DNA from: Sanghuangporus weigelae
Taxonomy: Eukaryota; Basidiomycota; Agaricomycetes; Hymenochaetales; Hymenochaetaceae
Direction: 5' to 3'
NCBI GenBank assembly: GCA_033182465.1
Contig: CP137325.1
Location: forward strand, 1,302,001 to 1,366,000
Length of the DNA stretch: 64,000 bases
Under the pieces are notes generated by a model. It was given only the letters and a program-made list of their open reading frames with translations, was not told the origin of the DNA and ran no database searches. Below, in pieces: positions 60,430 through 64,000 of this stretch. The position numbers and the translations under genes are program-made. How positions within the stretch are numbered: the first letter of the stretch is position 1; every line of letters starts with the position of its first letter.

Positions 60430-61920
60430 GACCTTCATGTGCAATACTAATATTTAGTCACTTGCGCTGGCGTCGTAACGTAATCGTCGTTATTTCCATC
60501 TCTCGTTGCTGAGTTTGTCTAACTTTGCTGTCGTAGTACGCTAAACATGTATTCTTACATATGTTTCCGTCACTGCTACGTAAACATCTTACTCCAAGTA
60601 TAGCATTCTGGATTTGTCTGGATGTGACTGCTCGATTGATTCAGTATGCTGATACAATAGACAACTATAAAGAACTCGCAAAGAGTTCGAAATTGGAAAA
60701 AATTGTGTACATAGCAGACCTAGAGTAGTCTGAATTGAGTTGACCCTCAACAGCCTCAGCTAAGAGGCAGTCTCCGGGCATCACAGATTGAGCTGAAGGG
60801 CGGAAAATCCTGTCAGCAGTCGCTGCATCTTCCTGAATCGCCAGCTCGTCCAATCAAAAGCCACCATCCCACTGCACAACAATCAAGCAATCGATCGAAT
60901 GTAGCCAGTCACGCGAGTATGAGGGAGCAAGATAAACTAGGTTTTGGATGACACCTCAGTTCGGTACACATACGATCGATTGGGAGTATATATGTACCAG
61001 GTGCATCCCTGCCTAGCCTGACGATATCTCTTGTCTTCAATACCCACTGGCTACACCATTGCTGCTTGTAGAACGAGACCCCGAACCGGGGCTGGATGCA
61101 GAAACACATCCGAAGCCCCTCCTCAGCATGTCATCGAAATGACACACCGCCCACCCTCGATCAAAGGGAAACGGGTTTAAGGGCGACCGCGCGACTCACA
61201 GAAAACAGACCACATCAAAAGACAATCTACCCATTCCCCACTACGTATTCCAAAACAGCTCATCACTTTCCTCTCCCTAGATAACCAGGGGTCTCAGGAA
61301 ATGTCTGACACGAGTTATTCACCCGTGAGACAGCGACTGCTTGGCTTTCTGGTACGTAGCTCGAACGTTGATGTTCGGACTCATCTGGAGTCGATCAAAG
61401 GGGATTGGAATACTCAGACCTTGACCCGCTCGCGATGAATGAAGATGAACGTAGTCATCTTGTCTGTGGCTAGCATTGCGATCTTAGGTCTGCTACGTCG
61501 GTGTTCGTGGAAAGATGTTGGTGAGATAAGGTTCAGGTACTCGCGAATTTTCGAACTCCGCTTCTAGAAAGTGATCTGCGTTCACTCAAACAGTGACATG
61601 ACATGAGATTTGCCTGACTTCCTGTATTGCATTTTTCGCGCTGTTGAATCAATCAAGCACTTTCTCCCGAGTGCGAGCCAAAGACCAATGATCGATCGAT
61701 TCCTTGCGGAATCGTTAAGTAGGTTATTTCTTAATCACTTCCCGCATTTATCGAATGTAAATTCATCTCCATTCAGGAATCCTTTCGTACAGGTAAATGA
61801 AGTTTGCTACGGCGACGAATGCTCTTCATAATGAGCCTTTCTCGTTATATTATTTATCACCTTCACCAGTATGTACATGGGAAATCCTATGCGAGTGAGG
61901 AACGAGAAATTGATTCTATA
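60099..61920 (+). repeat. Tandem duplication, unit 1 (last CAP-G exon plus 1.5 kb of 3' flank)
   Basis: This unit begins within the final exon of CAP-G copy 2 and continues through its 3' flank. Its landmark sequences recur about 1.82-1.88 kb downstream. GCATTCTGGATTTGTCTGGA is at about 60603 and 62481. CAGACCTAGAGTAGTCTGA is at about 60716 and 62584. GGCTGGATGCAGAAACACAT is at about 61088 and 62937. GGGGTCTCAGGAAAT is at about 61290 and 63135. No separate gene is supported inside. Confidence 0.85.
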
Positions 61921-62222
61921 GCAGGAAGGTAATCGGTCCTAGTCCCAAGTCCGGTGTGGCAATACAAATGGAAGCCCTCTAAGAGTAGGAGGAGAAAGCG
62001 AGACCTGACGCTGCTCTTGAACATGCTCCTCCCACACGGAGACAAAAATGCCCACCATCAAGACTGCAATTAACAAAAACATCCATCGCTGAAATGATCG
62101 ACATTTCGGAAGTGATGGAGTCGGGCTCTGATGCTTCCGTACCTCAAGAAGCTTAGCAACGGCCTCGCGCTGTGCAAGGCAGATCGCACGGATTATAAAA
62201 GAGAAGATCGTCTGGGATGGTT
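61921..62222 (+). pseudogene. Relic of the last exon of CAP-G copy 2
   Basis: Starts AGGAAGGTAATC..CCTA..CCCAAGTCC like the exon at 60099, and continues with CTCCTCCCACA, AAAATGCCCACCA, ACATCCATCGCTGAA, TCTGATGCTTCC and GAAGAGAAGATCG in the same order. Internal stops and small gaps show it is not coding. It was duplicated with the flank and then decayed. Confidence 0.8.
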
Positions 62223-63640
62223 CGGGTGATCATATCTGCAATACTTATATCAAATCCCTGGCTCTGACCGTCCTTCATTCCGCGCTTTTTGTCCGTCTCA
62301 GGCTAAACTGTGGTTCTTGGATGCACATGAACTTTCTACGGCTCTGGCGTCGAACTCTCTATTCTTTGTCGGTCCTGCATAACGAATTATTATTAACCTT
62401 GCTATCGTGGTGGACTAAGCATGTAACCTTATGTAAATATGTTTCTGTACAAGCATCTTCCCACATGAGTCCAAGCATAGCATTCTGGATTTGTCTGGAT
62501 GTGACTGCTCGATATACTGATACAACAGACAACAAGAAGGAATTCGCGAAGAATTCAAGATCGGAAAAAAATCATGTGCGTAGCAGACCTAGAGTAGTCT
62601 GAATCGAGTTAACCCTCAACAACCTCAATCAAGAGGCGATCTCTGGGCATCGCAAATTGAGCTGAAGGGCAAAATGTCCTATCAGCAGTCTACACATCTT
62701 CCTGAGTCACCGGTTCGTCCAATCAGAAGATTCCATCCCGCTACACAACAATAAATGAATCGGTAAATCGCAGTCTATTACGAGGGCACGACAGACAAGA
62801 ATTGACCAATGATAGTGCGTGCATAGACACCCGATTCAGCGTCGATACACATAAATGCAACCTCATTGGAGCTCTCTATCTGCACGTACACCCAGACTGT
62901 GATCATTGCTGCTCGTGAAATGAGGCCCCCAACCAGGGCTGGATGCAGAAACACATCCAAAGCCCCTCCTCAGCATGCCATCGAAATGACACACCGCCCA
63001 CCCTCGATCAAAGGGAAACGGATTTAAGGACGACCGCGCGACTCACAGAAAACAGACCACATCAGAAGACAATCCACCCAACCCCCACTACGCATTCCAA
63101 AGCAGCTCCTCACTTTCCTCTCCCTAGATAATCAGGGGTCTCAGGAAATATCTGACACGAGTTATTCACCCGTGAGACAGCGACTGTTTGGCTTTATGGT
63201 ACGTAGTTCGAACGTTGTCGTTCGGACTCGTCTAGAGTCGATCGAGGGGGATTGGAATACTCAGACCTTGACCCTCTCGCGATGAATGAAGATGAATGCA
63301 ATCATCTTGTCTGTGGCGAGCTTTGCGATCTTGGGTCTGCTACGTGTGTGTTCATTGGACATTGGAAAGATGTTGGCGAGATAAAGTTCAGGTACTTACG
63401 GTTTTTGGAACTCCGCTCTTGGAAAGTGATCTGCATTCACTCGACCTGAGCTATCTGTGTTGCATTCGGGCTGTCCAAGAGTCAACGACGCAATTTTATT
63501 CTCGTAGTGTAGGATTAGATCTCGAATGCATGCCAAAGACCAATGACGTGGTTAATGCTCATAGCGAAGGCTACTGTATAATCATTGCCTACGAGTAACT
63601 ATCTAAACTCAAGCATATACACACATGGTGCATTGTATTT
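61921..63640 (+). repeat. Tandem duplication, unit 2
   Basis: Copy of 60099-61920, moderately diverged. A 62-codon ORF shared with unit 1 (61096-61284 and 62943-63131) differs mostly by amino-acid-changing substitutions, so it is unlikely to be a gene. Confidence 0.8.
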
Positions 63641-64000
63641 GTCAGGTCAACATACTGATTATCATCAAGGAAGGAGCTCGCGAAGAGTTCATTGATGGAA
63701 AAATTTGTGTACGTAGCAGACCTAGAGTAGTCTGAGTTGAGTTAGCCCCGGTAGCCTCAATCAAGAGGCAATCTTTGGGGATCGCAAATCGAACTGAAGG
63801 GCGAATAGTCCTATCAACAGTCTAGACGTCTTCCTGAATCGCCGCTTCGTCCAATCCGAAGACACCCAAACTGTTACACACAAGTGATTGTCGCGAAAAA
63901 ATCGATCACGGCAATGCTGGTTTGCTGTGGAAGAATCAACTTGTCATTCATACCAACCACTTTTCAGCAGAAGACATGACGCAATTGCGTTGGCCTCCCA
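63641..64000 (+). repeat. Tandem duplication, partial unit 3, running off the window
   Basis: From about 63646 the sequence again matches 60650-60870 and 62515-62740 (GAGCTCGCGAAGAGTTC, then CAGACCTAGAGTAGTCTGA near 63719, then CTTCCTGAATCGCC near 63830). The offset from unit 2 is only about 1.13 kb, so this copy lacks the 5' part of the unit, including the CAP-G exon relic. Confidence 0.75.

Noticed and set aside
61096-61284. 62-codon ORF repeated at 62943-63131
   Set aside because: Its presence in both units follows from the tandem duplication. The differences are mostly amino-acid-changing, and no start context or partner exon is seen.
1-64000. Retroelements, viral relics, tRNA or rRNA genes, CRISPR arrays
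   Set aside because: Looked for reverse transcriptase, integrase or capsid-like frames, LTR pairs, tRNA B-box sequences with a cloverleaf, and regular spacer arrays. None could be supported.

Overview
This window is nuclear DNA from a filamentous basidiomycete, most likely an Agaricomycete. The genes are dense and on both strands, and most are cut by many short GT..AG introns of about 50-70 bases. The families present also fit: ABCC transporters with a TMD0 region, a secreted intradiol dioxygenase, DUF1769, and a class I cyclic nucleotide phosphodiesterase. No tRNA, rRNA, CRISPR array or retroelement was recognised. Exon joins below were made by eye from splice signals and family similarity.

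Layout. 1-2.0 kb: 5' part of an ABCC transporter (A), cut by the window edge. 2.5-3.15 kb: a TA-flanked terminal-inverted-repeat element. 3.7-5.0 kb: a DUF1769 protein. 5.56-8.06 kb: the decayed left arm of a large inverted duplication, holding a dead CFAP20 copy. 8.6-10.2 kb: a damaged intradiol dioxygenase gene. 10.7-12.3 kb: two hairpin elements and a 650-bp tandem repeat ending in a cruciform. 12.4-18.7 kb: ABCC transporter C, divergent from a methyltransferase at 19.4-20.6 kb that has a 9-base micro-exon. 20.6-27.5 kb: a long stretch without a gene, upstream of a 1,288-residue low-complexity nuclear-looking protein (27.5-31.6 kb). 33.2-35.96 kb: the right arm of the inverted duplication, with an intact CFAP20-like gene. 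36.7-39.4 kb: cAMP/cGMP phosphodiesterase. 41.2-41.5 kb: a scrap of another ABCC gene. 41.9-43.0 kb: a one-exon membrane-anchored protein of unknown function. 43.2-50.0 kb: ABCC transporter D. 50.5-51.1 kb: a hAT-like non-autonomous element packed with CGTATAC palindromes. 51.5-60.4 kb: two divergent, apparently intact condensin CAP-G (Cnd3/Ycg1) paralogues, head to head, with 184 bp between start codons. 60.1-64 kb: a tandem duplication with a 1.8-kb period that carries a relic of the last CAP-G exon.

Duplication is the main theme: three ABCC genes plus a fragment, two CFAP20 copies in inverted arms 25 kb apart, two CAP-G genes back to back, and repeated non-coding units. The strongest lead is the second CAP-G gene. 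As far as I know, fungi carry a single condensin with one CAP-G subunit, so an intact diverged partner sharing a promoter suggests either a second condensin variant or a specialised paralogue. The second lead is a full-length CFAP20 (a cilium/centriole protein) in a fungus of a group without flagella.
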